Shown one piece after another: positions 33,874 to 45,771 of a stretch of DNA of 64,000 nt (the stretch's first letter is position 1; each line of letters starts with the position of its first letter). This DNA comes from Parathielavia appendiculata (taxonomy: Eukaryota; Ascomycota; Sordariomycetes; Sordariales; Chaetomiaceae): the NCBI RefSeq assembly GCF_033297405.1, contig NW_026944229.1, positions 525,503 through 589,502 on the forward strand. The letters run 5' to 3'. The notes below the pieces were generated by a model. That model did no database searches. It saw only the letters and a program-made list of their open reading frames with translations, and was not told where the DNA came from. The position numbers were made by a program, and so were the translations under genes.

Positions 33874-34756
33874 GAAGGGATTTAGAGTGGTGGTTGGGAT
33901 GGCGGATGCTTACGGAATTCGGCCGATGATGGGCTTCGTTGGCACACTTGATCCGTCTGCGGGGTGCCTAGATACGCAACCATGACTTCACTTACGAGGC
34001 TGCGCTGTAATTATTGAGTTTGTACAAGACAGGGACACCGGCGGTTCGGATCATCTAGGTATGTGCTCTGTCCTGTATACTGGAACAGGAAAATGCATGC
34101 ATTTGGGACGGTCCCCGCCTGGCATTCATGCGCGAGTTACATAACATGGCACCTCTGCAGATTGCCGTGGCGGCCCAACGGTGAGGTACGTTTGGATCGA
34201 GAGATTGGACCCAGTGTATGTGTTCTGTCGCCAGCTGCCGTCTGGGGGACTCGCGCCTGAGCGGTTATAGGAGGGATTGGGTAACTTGCGACTGGTAATG
34301 ACCCACGGGCTCGCCGTCTTTCGAACACGGAGATTGCGTTGCTATCAGACAGCTGGTCCCGGCCACCAACGGTTTCACGCATCGACTTAACAACTGTCGG
34401 GGACTCGGAGCCGACAACACAGGCCCGGGTTCCCAGGCGAGATTGCGTCCTGATTTACACTAGGTATCCGGCCGCCAGTTACAGCTGCTCGAATCCAAAA
34501 TGGCACGGCTTACAGCGCCAGTCCCTTCCCCCGACGAGTCCAGCGTGCCCTCGAAAAGCATCCAAGTCACCGACGCGGACGAGGGGTCGCAACCAGAAGA
34601 GTCCCAAGGGGCCAAGGGCAGATAAACGTTCCGAAGACCCGAGGAAGCTGCCCTTCGTTAGTCGACCCACGCTTTACCCTGGTCCTTGGAGTCTGTTTCC
34701 ATTTGCGGGAGGTTAAAATAGCCTTCCATGGCAGTCAAGGTGTGGATCTTCCTCGC

Positions 34757-34763
34757 GGCTAAA
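34757..34763 (+). promoter_or_regulatory. Candidate XlnR/Xyr1-type site GGCTAAA upstream of GH115
   Basis: GGCTAAA, about 920 bp before the GH115 start. It matches the XlnR/Xyr1 core but is a single site. Confidence 0.3.
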
Positions 34764-34949
34764 CTCCAACATCACCCTTCCATTCTACCATTCTTCGCTG
34801 TCCCCGCATTACCATCGTTGTCTCTCGCTTCCAGATTGTTGTCTTTGTCGTCACCTTTTTCCCGATTTGCAACGTCGCTGTTGCATTCCCATCTAATATC
34901 GTTCCCGCGTCTCGATCGGTGTCGATGAAAGGAAACCACACCCTGAGTT

Positions 34950-35076
34950 CCCCACACGAAGAGGCAAGCTGTCAGCAAAAGGCAGTGGCTGGTCATCAGG
35001 AAATAACTAGACAGTGCGTGGGCATTCTCTCACCGATGCCTTCCCCAGCGTGGGGAAAAGTGTGGGGATGCTGGGG
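34950..35076. promoter_or_regulatory. Cluster of CreA/CRE-1-type carbon repression sites upstream of GH115
   Basis: Five SYGGRG matches, all with a GGGG core: 34950-34955 (minus), 35043-35048 (minus), 35050-35055, 35062-35067 and 35071-35076 (plus). Four of them fall within 34 bp, about 600 bp before the GH115 start. Paired CreA sites mediate glucose repression in Aspergillus and Trichoderma. Confidence 0.5.
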
Positions 35077-35678
35077 TAAACCTTGGCTTCCCATTCTCCC
35101 AAAGGTCAACACCCTTGATCAACTGGATATGATGAACCGGTCCAGCGACAAGGGCTTCGGTCGCTTTCGCTTCCGCTGACCAAGCTCCTGGCTTCCGGCA
35201 GTCAACGGCAAGCCAAGGAGCAGGACGTTATGACTTGGCTCCGCTCAAGCCATTTACCCGCCAGCCCGGCTATCACCCGTCTTGGAGTTCGCCTCTCCAA
35301 GTGTTGGCCGTTTTCGAGGCCGTTGAGTCGCCTCCAACTCAGTTACTGCGGACTGGAGGTGATATGGTGAGGCACCCTCCGCAGGACCCCATACGAGATG
35401 GTACCGATGACGCCGTCACCTCATAGCATTCTATTTTCCCACCAATACTCAACCCCTGTGGCCACATATGGGCTCATGGCAGCCCTCCTCCGCGAGGAGC
35501 AGGGTACCTTGCATACCCGGACAGCTGGATATATGATCCTACGTGACGTGCGGCCCCCGGTACACATCTCTTGTTCAGCAGGCCCATCCACTCGTTCAGC
35601 CCCTCGGACCGGCGATTGTGAGGTGCCGTCGCGTTGTGGTTGGATTGTTCGCAGCTCAGGTTGCGCATCACTCTCAAG

Positions 35679-38600
35679 ATGCTTACTGTGGGTGTGAAGG
35701 GAGCCCTCTGGCTCGCCTTCATCTCGGTGGCTGCCGCGCTCGGCCAGGAGCGCATCATCTCTACCAGCAGCCATGGGGCTGAGCTGCAGCTCGCGGGCGG
35801 CTCTGTGGGCAAGGGCCAGATTCTTGTCTCGAGCAACGACTACTGGGGCGTTATCCGCGCTGCCGGCGATCTCGTCATCGACTTTGGGCGCGTCACGGGC
35901 ACAAACTACACGCTTAGCAATGGCGAGAAGGCGGCCGCTCCTGCGGCTTACACGTATAAGCCGGTCAACAACATGAACAACACCCACGTGAGTCTCTGAC
36001 AGGTCTCCTCCCCAGATTTGACTAACTTCTGTTGCAGTACTCCACCACAGGAACCGCCAACTTCACCGGCCCGGCTTATGCAAATCCTTCGCCGGGAAAT
36101 GTTGTGATCATTGCTGGCACCATCGGGCGCTCGACGGTCATTGACAAGCTCATCTCGTCCAAGTCGATTGATGTCTCGGCCATCAAGGGCAAGTGGGAAT
36201 CTTTCACCAGCCAGGTGGTCAAGAACCCGGTGCCGGGCTGCTCCAAGGCACTGGTGATCGCCGGAAGCGATCCCCGTGGCACCATCTACGGCATCTACGA
36301 CATCAGCGAGCAGATTGGTGTCAGCCCGTGGTATTTCTGGGCCGACAGCCCGCCCAAGAAGAGCAAGAATCTCTACGTGACGGAGAAGAAGAAGGTCCAG
36401 GGCCCGCCCTCGGTCAAGTATCGCGGGTTTTTCCTGAACGACGAGCAGCCGGCGTTGACCAACTGGGTTGCGTAAGTGGCTGCCGTCCATGCCGTCTCGT
36501 GATCTACATGTAGCTAACTCTCACAGCACCCGCTGGCAGGACACACCTTACGGCGCCGGCTACGGTCCCGCCTTCTACAGCCTCATCTTTGAGGTGCTCC
36601 TGCGTCTTCGCGCCAACTACCTGTGGCCTACCCTCTGGGCGAGCATGTTCATGGTCGACGACCCGGGCAACCAGCCTCTTGCGGATGCCTACGAGATCGT
36701 CGTGGGCACCTCTCACACGGAACCCCTGATGCGCGCCCAGAACGAGTTTGGCCATTTCTACGAGGGCCCCTGGGCGTACAACCTCAACAACAAGACCATT
36801 GACGACTACTTCCGCTACGGTGTCCAGCGCGCCAAGCCGTACGCCCGCAACAGCTTGTGGACGGTGGGTATGCGTGGGACTGGCGATACGGCTATTGAGG
36901 GTCTCGGCGTGGATCACATCGTAGAGATGCTGCAGATTCTCGTCAAGAACCAGCGCCAGATCATGGCTGAGGGTCTCAACGCGACCGACATCACCACCGT
37001 CCCCCAGACGTGGTGCCTGTACAAGGAGGTTATGAGCTATCTCTTCGCCGGGCTGCAGGTGCCCGACGATGTGACGCTGCTGTGGGCCGATGACAACTGG
37101 GGCAACGTCCGTCGATTGCCGCTGCTGAACGAGACGCAGCGCCACGGCGGCGCGGGTGTATACTACCACTTCGACTACGTGGGCGGCCCACGGAATTACA
37201 AGTGGATCAACACCATCCAGCTCACCAAGACGGCCGAGCAGATGCATATGGCGTACGCGCGCGGCACCGACAGGATCTGGGTTGTCAACGTAGGCGACAT
37301 GAAGTCGCTCGAGATCCCCATCAGCCACTTCTTCGACATGGCTTACGACGCCAAGCGATGGCATGTTGACAGCACCTTCGAGTGGGCGCAGGCTTGGGCC
37401 GAGCGAGAGTTTGGGCCCGAGCAGGCCAAGGACATCGCTGATGTCATGATGAAATACGGCATGTACGCGGCGCGCCGCAAGTACGAGCTGATCGAGCCGC
37501 ACGTCTACTCGGTCATCAACTACAACGAGGCTGATGCCGTCCTGCAGCAGTGGGCGGAGCTGGTTGCCAAAGCCCAGGGCATCTACGACAAGCTGCCTGC
37601 TGAGACCAAGGCCGCCTTCTTTGAGACGGTGCTGCACCCCGCCATGGCTGGCGAGATTGTGCAGAAGATTCAGATTGGCGGCGCCAGGAACATGTTTTAT
37701 GCTGGCCAGCGGCGTAATACCGCCAACAAGGTGATTCAGGAGGTGCTTGCTCAGTCGTCGGCTGATGCCAACCTGACCCGTTACTGGGATGCCCTGCTGG
37801 ATGGCAAGTGGAAGCACATGATGGACCGTAAGTCGCGTGTCATGTTCGTCCCCTCTGTGACACCCCGCTGACAGACCTCACCCAGAAACACATCTCGGCT
37901 ACGACGGCTACTGGCAGCAGCCGATGCGCAACGCCCTCCCGCCTGTGCAGTACGTCCAGACGGATTTCGCCGCCGTTGCTGGCGAAATTGGCATCGGTGT
38001 CGAGGGCTCCAATGCTACCGTCAAGGGCGATGACAGGTGGCACCCTAACAGCGCCAACGACCTCTCGGTCCCGCCCATCGATCCCTATGGTCCAGCCACC
38101 CGTTACTTTGACATCTTCTCGCGCGGCACAAAGGACTGCACCTGGAATGCCTCCCCCTTCCAGCCGTGGGTCAAGCTCTCCCAGTCCACCGGAACTGTCG
38201 GCCCCAACCTCCCCGACCAGCGCGTCCTTATCTCGATCGACTGGAAGTCGGTCCCGAATGGCTTCTCCGACACAGTCAAGATCAACATCACCACCCCTTG
38301 CGAAGGCATGGACCGCTATGGCTTCTCAGAGCCGCATGTCCTTGTCCCCGTCCGCGCCCGCTCGGCGCCGTCCAGCTTCAAGAAGGGCTTCGTCGAATCC
38401 GACGGCTACGTCGCTTTCGCAGGCGAGCACTACAGCTCGCTCATCAAGCCGGCGCAATCGACCGCCGACAACAAAATGGTCACCTACCACACCTTCGCCC
38501 ACTACGGCCGCACCGGCTCCGGCGTCGGCCTCATCCCGCTCAACACGGAGAAGCTCACCGTCGACACCGCGCCCGCCCTCGAATACGACCTCTACCTCTT

Positions 38601-39063
38601 CACCAACACGACCGCCGCCAACGTCACGCTCTACCTCTCCCCCGCGCTCAACTACCTCGGCGAGTACACCCCGCTCGAGTACGCCATCTCGCTGTACCCT
38701 GCGGGTGGAAGTCCGACCTCGGTGAAGAATGTCCGCCCTGTCGGCGCTACCGTCGGCGGGAACATGCCTGCGGGCTGGGACGGTGCCGTGGCCGATGGTG
38801 TGTGGGGGCGCACGGGGAATTACACGACCAGTAGCTTTGCGGTGCCCGCTGAGGGGGCGTATAAGCTGCGGATCTGGGCGCTGATGCCCGGGATCGTTGT
38901 GCAGAAGGTGGTGGTTAATCTGGGCGGTGTTAGGCCTAGTTATCTGGGTCCTCCTGAGAGTTTCTTTGTTGGGGGGGACAAGGTTAGTGGGAGGAACGGG
39001 ACCAGTTTTTTGAATGATGCTGATGTCGTTGGTGGGGTGGGCAAGAGGGCTTTGTTGGAGTAA
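35679..39063 (+). CDS. GH115 xylan alpha-1,2-(4-O-methyl)-glucuronidase
   Basis: Four exons: 35679-35987, 36038-36471, 36527-37827, 37886-39063, giving 1073 aa. A signal peptide (A-L-W-L-A-F-I-S-V-A-A-A-L-G) leads a four-domain GH115 protein. Family blocks seen include G-S-D-P-R-G-T-I-Y-G-I-Y-D, S-P-W-Y-F-W-A-D, Y-R-G-F-F-L-N-D-E, N-Y-L-W-P-T-L-W-A-S-M-F, S-H-T-E-P-L-M-R, L-L-W-A-D-D-N-W-G-N, and M-D-Q-T-H-L-G-Y-D-G-Y-W-Q-Q-P, the last formed by intron 3 splicing. I cannot assign each catalytic acid with certainty. The enzyme is secreted and removes (methyl)glucuronic acid from both terminal and internal xylose residues of glucuronoxylan. It works on the same side chain as the CE15 esterase. 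Many N-glycosylation sequons lie in the C-terminal domains. Confidence 0.97.
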
Positions 39064-40262
39064 GTATTTGAGGGTATGTTGGCAGACTCGAGGTAGGATG
39101 TGGTGTTTATGGGCTTACTTACTCTTCGCTTTAGGAAAATACCTTAGTTGGTAACTAAATGTTTGATGATTAATGGGAAGAAGATGACTCGACTACGTGA
39201 TCTTGAGTGGCAGAGACTTGGGAGAACGGTCATGATTAGCTGCTTGATACGTCACATTGAGGACGGGAAGTGCGACGTGGTTAAGGTGGTCGACATTGGC
39301 GCGAAAGAAAAGAAACAACGAGGAAGAGAAGAAAATGCAAGAAGTTAAGTTCACCGTCCAACCCAAGTTGCCACGCAACTGAGGGGTGGGCAGCTACGAA
39401 AACCCCACGGGTTTTGCTCCGAGTTGGACTTGAGGACTTGAACTTACGCCACCACGTGGCGGTAAGTTAAGGCAACCCGCTAAGCGTCCCCAGCATACCA
39501 TTGCGTTGGACTGGAGGCGGGTGCGGTGGAAATCAGAATGGGGGAACTTCTATATCTAGCACTAGGTGAGAAGGTAGGTTCGGATGGTAGGGCGGCAAGG
39601 CAGTGACGAGCCCTGATGTTGAGATGGGATGAAAACTCGGGGAGAGAGTTTGTGGCTCAAACGAGTTGGACATCTTCCAGGCTACCCTCGAAGCTTTGTC
39701 AGCCTGCGCCTCCAGTCCACCTCGGCGAGAGCAAACCTGTCCATGAATCCCTGAGCTAGTGACGCGGCGGTGCAACCAACGGCCCAAAGTGTACGCAAGT
39801 CTTTTTCCGTGCTCAAGTGCAAGGCAACGGCTCGACCGTCAAGCACCGGTTTGATCATACAACGGGATACGGCCTAGCAAGTTTCTCAATTCATGAGTGG
39901 CCATGACAATCCGTTTGGTCTGCTCGGTCTTGGGGGTCTTGGCTCGGAGCCGGATGCGAGGAAGTGCTACATCAGTCAGTAAGGTGACGAGGGAGCATGG
40001 CGAGGAAGTAGAACAACCTATGTCTATTGATTACCATGTATGGCATAAGTTTGGTAGAGGGATCTAGCCTTGAGGCTCAGGGGACCAAGGTAGACCAAAC
40101 ACCAATAAAACAGCAGGCAGCCATGTCCATCAGTTGTGGGTGTCGGCCCCCACACGCCTATAAAGGGCCTTCTTCACCATCGACTCAACCTGTCCGGCAT
40201 CGAGAAACAACTGAAAGTCAGTACTGTCATTCAAAGTACAACTCCAAAGACGCAAAATCAAC
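39064..40262. other. Intergenic: GH115 3' side and DUF4360 gene upstream region
   Basis: 1.2 kb with no supportable gene. It holds the 28-bp palindrome listed separately. Confidence 0.5.
39441..39468. repeat. 28-bp near-perfect palindrome centred on CACGTG
   Basis: The left arm begins AACTTAC-GCCAC and the right arm ends GTGGCG-GTAAGTT. The arms are complementary except for one bulged base, and the centre contains CACGTG, the E-box recognised by bHLH factors. It lies 380 bp after GH115 and 795 bp before DUF4360. Confidence 0.8.
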
Positions 40263-40862
40263 ATGCAGCTCACCCTCCTTTCGTTCCTGCCCCTCGTTTT
40301 GGCCAACCCGCTCACCCTTCACGAGCGCCAGTCCGAACCGCAAATCACGTCCATGACCGCGACTGGCGACGGCTGCCCGTCGGGAACCTTCAGCACCCTA
40401 ATCGGCGGGGAAGGCAACAAGAGCGGCAAGGCTTCCTTCGACGTGTTCGACATCATTGCCGGCCATGACCTCTCCGTTTCCAACAAAACTTTGAGCTGCG
40501 ACGTCTCCGTGGCCGTCTCATTCCCCGGCACCTGCAAGCAGGCCGTCTTGAAGACAAGGACCGATGCATTCGTGTTGGTGGCGATGGCCGAAGGAGCCAC
40601 GGCCAGAGTGTCGTCCCAGTTCAGCGTTCTCGACGGCTCCGGCGGTGGAAGCCCCCCGGACTTGGTGTACACCAGCCAGCCCGGCCAGAACGTCGAGGAC
40701 GACATTGGCCGCAACTGGAATGTCAGCATATCGGCGACCGGTGCCATGGCCACGCTTGTGGCTCATCTCGAGATTTTTCTGGACTCGCCGAACGCGGAGT
40801 TGATCTCGCGCGTGACATTGGACGGGTTTGGGCTGCTCGTTTCCCAGGAGGGTGTGTGTTGA
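40263..40862 (+). CDS. Secreted DUF4360 protein
   Basis: Single exon, 199 aa. A signal peptide (L-L-S-F-L-P-L-V-L-A) is followed by a possible short propeptide ending H-E-R-Q. The mature domain has the DUF4360 pattern: I-T-S-M-T-A-T-G-D-G-C-P near the start, D-V-F-D-I-I-A-G, L-S-C-D-V-S-V-A-V-S-F-P-G-T-C, and a beta-rich end closing with a final Cys. Four cysteines suggest two disulfides. DUF4360 proteins are small secreted fungal proteins with no established role; some are expressed on plant material or during sporulation. No GPI or membrane segment is seen. It sits 1.2 kb beyond GH115 on the same strand. Confidence 0.85.
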   Translation: MQLTLLSFLPLVLANPLTLHERQSEPQITSMTATGDGCPSGTFSTLIGGEGNKSGKASFDVFDIIAGHDLSVSNKTLSCDVSVAVSFPGTCKQAVLKTRTDAFVLVAMAEGATARVSSQFSVLDGSGGGSPPDLVYTSQPGQNVEDDIGRNWNVSISATGAMATLVAHLEIFLDSPNAELISRVTLDGFGLLVSQEGVC

Positions 40863-41595
40863 AGATATCGACTGTAGGCAGCCGCTTCATCAAGTGTTGG
40901 GGGCCGAGAGTCAAAGCCAAAGAAAGGACTAACTTACGGCTCTGGTTGCGGTCGATGGCATGTTGCGCTGAGAGGTACCAGCTAAAACTGAAGTTTAACA
41001 ACCCAAGATTCGTCCCCACCTTATTCAGACATCTCAGAATTTTTCGATGCCATGTGCCTATGTCAACCCCGGCTGAAAATGAACGTTGGGTTCTCCAGAT
41101 TTTGAAGGCCGATGTCTGGCCAGCGAGCCTGGAAGCAACAACAAGACGGGGGAATCAATGTGCAGCTGAATTTCCAGGTTGCCCCACTCGAGCCACATCG
41201 GGCCGCTGCAGGCACTTGCAGGGATCTGCCCCAATGCCCCTGTTTCAGGAACAGCTCACACCCGCTTTTTGGTCGCTACGGAAACGGGACCTGGCCAAAA
41301 TAGTCAACACGCCAATCCCAGACGAGAAATTGCAGGCAGGAGGACCATCTTGAGGAACAACGTCATTTCCTCCTTTCTTCGATTCCACGGGTGCTGTTCC
41401 CTTTGAAAGCGCGATACCAACTTCATTCATTTCAGTTATTCCGTCGCCCTAGGCATTTCTCTACTCCATTTTCTTCAGTATCCAATTGTTGACCGGCACG
41501 GCGGAGATAGTCATCGCTCTGTTTCCCTTTGTTTTGCATCACTGACTCGAGCAGTTGCCCGCTTCCAAAGGGCGGCTGGCACCCAAAGGCCAAAC
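40863..41595. other. Intergenic: kinesin upstream region
   Basis: 733 bp, no gene seen. The last 200 bp are T/C-rich, as expected for a leader. Confidence 0.5.
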
Positions 41596-44500
41596 ATGGA
41601 CCCAAATGCTTCTTCCATCACAGTCGCAGGTACGATACCCGCCCCTTCGACTGTGACCACGCCAGCCGGTTTGCTGACAGCGCCTGTTCAAACAGTCCGT
41701 GTGCGGCCGTTTACCATACGAGAGGCGGCTCAACTGTAAGCCGCAATTCGACATGGTGGGCCACGCAGGGGTGAACTGACAAAGCCAGCAGAGTCAAGAC
41801 TGACGATACCACACTCTTCCTCGGCGATGGATCGCTGGCCGCCGCACCCACCCCCAAGCTGAACCAGCGCGGAATCCGATCGGTCATTAAGGTGGTCGAC
41901 GATAGGTGTCTGTATGTGCCCGCCCATGACAGGTTGCTATTTTGCGCTGGGATCTGACTCGTCGCAGAGTATTCGACCCCCCGGAAGACAGCCCGGTCCA
42001 AAAGTTCACTCGATCTGTCGTACCCTCGGCCGGCAAGAAAGTCAAAGACCAGGTCTTTGCGTTCGACCGTATCTTCGACCAGACCGCCTCGCAGAGCGAT
42101 GTCTACGAAGGGACGACCAAGGGCCTGCTGGATAGCATCCTCGACGGGTACAATGCCACGGTATTCGCATACGGCGCCACAGGATGCGGCAAGACACACA
42201 CAATTACCGGCACCCCGCAGCAGCCCGGTATCATCTTCCTCACCATGCAGGAACTCTTCGAAAAGATCAATGAGAGAAGCGGTGAGAAGGTCACCGAGGT
42301 CTCTCTGTCGTACTTGGAAATCTACAACGAGACTATCCGCGATTTGCTGGTCCCCGGCGGTAGCAAGCAGGGCCTCATGCTGCGGGAAGACTCGAACCAG
42401 GCTGTCTCGGTCGCCGGCCTAACCACCCACCACCCGAAAGACGTGCAGGAGGTCATGGACATGATCGTGCAGGGCAACGAGTATCGGACTGTTTCCCCGA
42501 CGGCAGCCAACGCCGTCTCATCACGGTCTCACGCCGTACTACAGATCAACGTTGCCCAGAAGGACCGGAATGCCGACATTAACGAGCCGCACACCATGGC
42601 AACTCTAAGTATCATTGATCTCGCTGGCAGTGAACGCGCTAGTGCCACCAAGAATCGAGGCGAGCGACTGTTGGAAGGCGCAAATATCAACAAGTCGCTC
42701 CTGGCCTTGGGGAGCTGCATCAACGCCCTGTGCGATCCACGCAAGAAGAACCACGTGCCGTACCGCAACAGCAAGCTCACCCGCCTGCTCAAATTCTCGT
42801 TAGGCGGGAACTGCAAGACGGTCATGATCGTGTGCGTCAGCCCGTCAAGCGAGCATTTTGATGAGACGCAAAACACGCTGCGTTATGCGAACAGGGCCAA
42901 GAACATCCAGACCAAGGTTACCCGTAACGTCTTTAACGTCAATCGACACGTCAAGGACTTCTTGGTCAAAATTGACGAGCAGATGGCTCTGATCAACGAG
43001 CTCAAGGCGCAGCAGAAGGACGCCGAGAAAACCTTCTTTGCCAAGTTCCGGAAGCAGATGGACAAGCGGGATGCCGTGGTCCGCGAGGGAATCTTGCGGT
43101 TGCGCGCCGCGTACGAGCATGCCGCTGCAGAGCGGACTGAGAAGGTCAACAATATGAAGAAGCTAAAGGCAATTGAACGTCGAATCGGCTTGCTCTCTGC
43201 TTGGATTGCCGCCTTCGACGCTGTTTGCGATGGGCGAGGGGACGAGGAGTCCATGCCAGCAAACTTGACGGCCATGCGCAAGACGGCCCACGGGATCCTG
43301 ATGGAGCTGGAGAGCAGCAGGCAGCACATCCACCAGAGGCTAGAGCGGTCGAACTGGGAACGCGGGTTGGATACAGCTCTCAACCACAGCATTTCTCAAC
43401 TGCCGATTGGCGATGGCATTGTTGATGGCTCCGAGCGGGACACGCTAGCCAGGGAAGCCGAGATGCTGAAGGCAAGGTTCATGCGTGACGCGTACAGAGA
43501 GGTGCTGGAACAGGACAAGGCCGGTGATGCGGCTGTTCTACAGGTGCTTCTAACTGCCCAGTTTGACATCCTCTCGTCGATGTCTGAGACCCTCAATATG
43601 AGCGAGGAAGAGGCCGTCACACACGCCAAGACCATGGTCAGCCGGCTTCTTGAGACCGGCTACTCTGCGGCATCCCATGTCGTCAAGCCCGACGGCTCCA
43701 TGATGCCCGTCGAGCTGTTCCCGCCAACCAAGCGGGGAACTCCGAAGCGGAAGAAGTCTCTCAGCGTCCACCCCAAGCCCATCACAGCTCCCGTCTTCTT
43801 GGCAGCTCAACAACAGGCGAACGCCTCCCCCATTAAGGCATCGCCGCGCCGTCGCAAACTCGGCACGGTACGGAAAGGGGTGTCATTCACTCCAGTCAAG
43901 AAAAAGCACAGCGTACGCTGGCGTGACGATGAAAGCGAACAGGGTACTCTAGCCGACTTCGAAAAGACGCCACAAAAGTTCTCATCCCCAGAGGATCCCT
44001 CTTCCGAGAAGGCACTTCCCGCCCGGCCTCCGGTGCCCTCGTACCTGAACCACATGGATTCTCCGCAAAAATCCAGCCCGACTGTAACCCTCCCTGACGT
44101 ATCATCGCTGTCCCTCGGCAAGCCGAACCGGTTTCAAGCCGGCTTCTTATCCAAGACACGGGCGTCTCAGCAGAGTAACGGCGCAGCTAACGGCTCGCCC
44201 GTTCCACCAACACTTTCAGTCAACCTGACCGGATCATCAGACACCGAGGATCGGTCATCGCCGCTGCGCAACGTGCCGGTAAGCCGAGCTACTAACTCGC
44301 TCTCACCGCCAGCAGCAACCAACGGAAGCCCCAAACCAACAAGCCTTCTTCTCTCAACCCTCAACGAGAACGGCAACGAAAACAGCAACGAAAACGAACC
44401 CCCACGCCGCACCTCCCCGTCGTCCCGTCTCCCCCGCCTGTCCTACGGCTCAGGCTCCGACTCGGAACTCGACCCCCTCAAGATCCGCTCCGCCCTCCAC

Positions 44501-45097
44501 TCAGCCAAGCGCCGCGAACGCCTGTCCCTCGCGTCTGGCGCAGCCTCATCAAGCGCCAGGCGCATCTCGTCAATTGGTTCCAACTCGGGCATCGCCGGCA
44601 ATCATGGGGGCCACCGTCGTGCCTCGGCTAGCTACTCGGGCCCAATCCACCACCACGCCGCTAGCTCTACGAACGGCATCTCGCGCCATCGTCGAGGTAG
44701 TAACGAGCGCGCGAGGCGTTCACCGCCTAGGCCGATTCCTATTACGTACTCGCCGCCGTCCGGTTCATCTTCGTCGGGAGGGTATCATCAGGATGGGGTT
44801 TCTTTTCTCGGCGGCACGACAGGGAAGAGCTTGACGCTTGGTCAGGCGAGGAGGATGAATATGGGGGGGAGTTTTAGGTTGGAGAGGGAGAGGGGCGGTA
44901 GTCCGTCGTCGGTGAGGAATAACTCCGGTGGTGCCGCTGGGCTTGGAGACGTTGTTGGTGGTAAGGCTAGGAGGATTACCATTGGTGCTGCTGGTGCGTT
45001 GCCGAGTGCGGGACCGAACGGGGACGGAGCGGCAAATGGTGCTGCTGCTGCTGGTGGCGGTGTGTTGAGGTCACGACCTAGTATGGCGTGGAGGTGA
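41596..45097 (+). CDS. Kinesin-8 motor protein (Kip3/Klp5-6 group)
   Basis: Four exons: 41596-41629, 41696-41735, 41792-41911 (acceptor 41788 also keeps frame), 41968-45097, giving about 1107 aa. Splicing assembles S-S-I-T-V-A-V-R-V-R-P-F at the N-terminus and D-D-R-C-L-V-F-D-P-P-E-D. The motor has the P-loop G-A-T-G-C-G-K-T (about residue 134), Switch I S-S-R-S-H-A, Switch II D-L-A-G-S-E (about 282) and the kinesin-8 neck A-K-N-I-Q-T-K-V-T-R-N-V. Coiled coil covers about residues 395-480. The C-terminal 450 residues are basic, Ser/Pro-rich and largely disordered, suited to a second microtubule-binding site. Kinesin-8 walks to plus ends and promotes depolymerisation, setting spindle length and chromosome alignment. 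Exon 2 is only 40 nt. Confidence 0.95.
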
Positions 45098-45771
45098 AAG
45101 TTGACGGCGTTGTCTGCAAGGGATGGGGTTGCGGGTAGAAATGGCGTTATGCATACCACTGTCGCTCCCTCAATTCCCTGAGGGGTGTGGTTGGAGTTTG
45201 GTGTTGGGCAGACACTAGATCGACTATTGCTGGTTGCCTTTACTTTGTTTAGCACATCATGGTCTGGTTCATTGAGGTTACGGATGGGGTTGTTCGTTCA
45301 GTGTCCTGTTTGGGATACAGCCAGGATAGGCTTGTTTGTTTTGTGTGTATAGTTGGTTTTCTTTTTGAGGATCGTATCAATAGCGCTAATGGGGACGTTA
45401 TGAGGCACCCGATTGAGCTGTTTCGAATGTCTCAGCGGTTACTTGGTGTATGGAGATGCTGTATCTACCTGTTCAAGCCGCATGACGGAAACCATTGAAC
45501 AAGCGCGGTGGTACCGCTAGCGGTCAGGGCGGTCGCAAGTGTTCCGGTGAGGGTCTCGGACATCTTTCCTTTGAGTATTTCCTAGCCTGTGAGTCAACCC
45601 AAGCTCGAATTGACAGTGTTGCAAATCCCTAGCCGGGTATTCTTTCTTAGCTTTCTTTCTACCAGTCCTCGACATAGTATCCAATCCGCAAACAATGGTA
45701 TCCCAAGCGAGCTTTACACAAGGGATTACCTCATCAACGAACAGACCATCCTGGGTATTCCTGGCCATCCT
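45098..45771. other. Intergenic between convergent kinesin and sugar transporter genes
   Basis: 674 bp of tail-to-tail spacer. No gene or hairpin terminator recognised. Confidence 0.5.

Larger units (their letters stand above)
33874..35678. other. Intergenic: GH115 upstream region
   Basis: 1.8 kb with no supportable gene. A group of CreA-type sites and a GGCTAAA match are listed separately. Confidence 0.5.

Noticed and set aside
34339..34716. 125-codon plus-strand frame upstream of GH115
   Set aside because: Low-complexity Pro/Ser/Arg translation and no homologous pattern; lies in the GH115 promoter region.
36504..37817. 437-codon minus-strand open frame
   Set aside because: Antisense shadow of GH115 exon 3; no domain seen.
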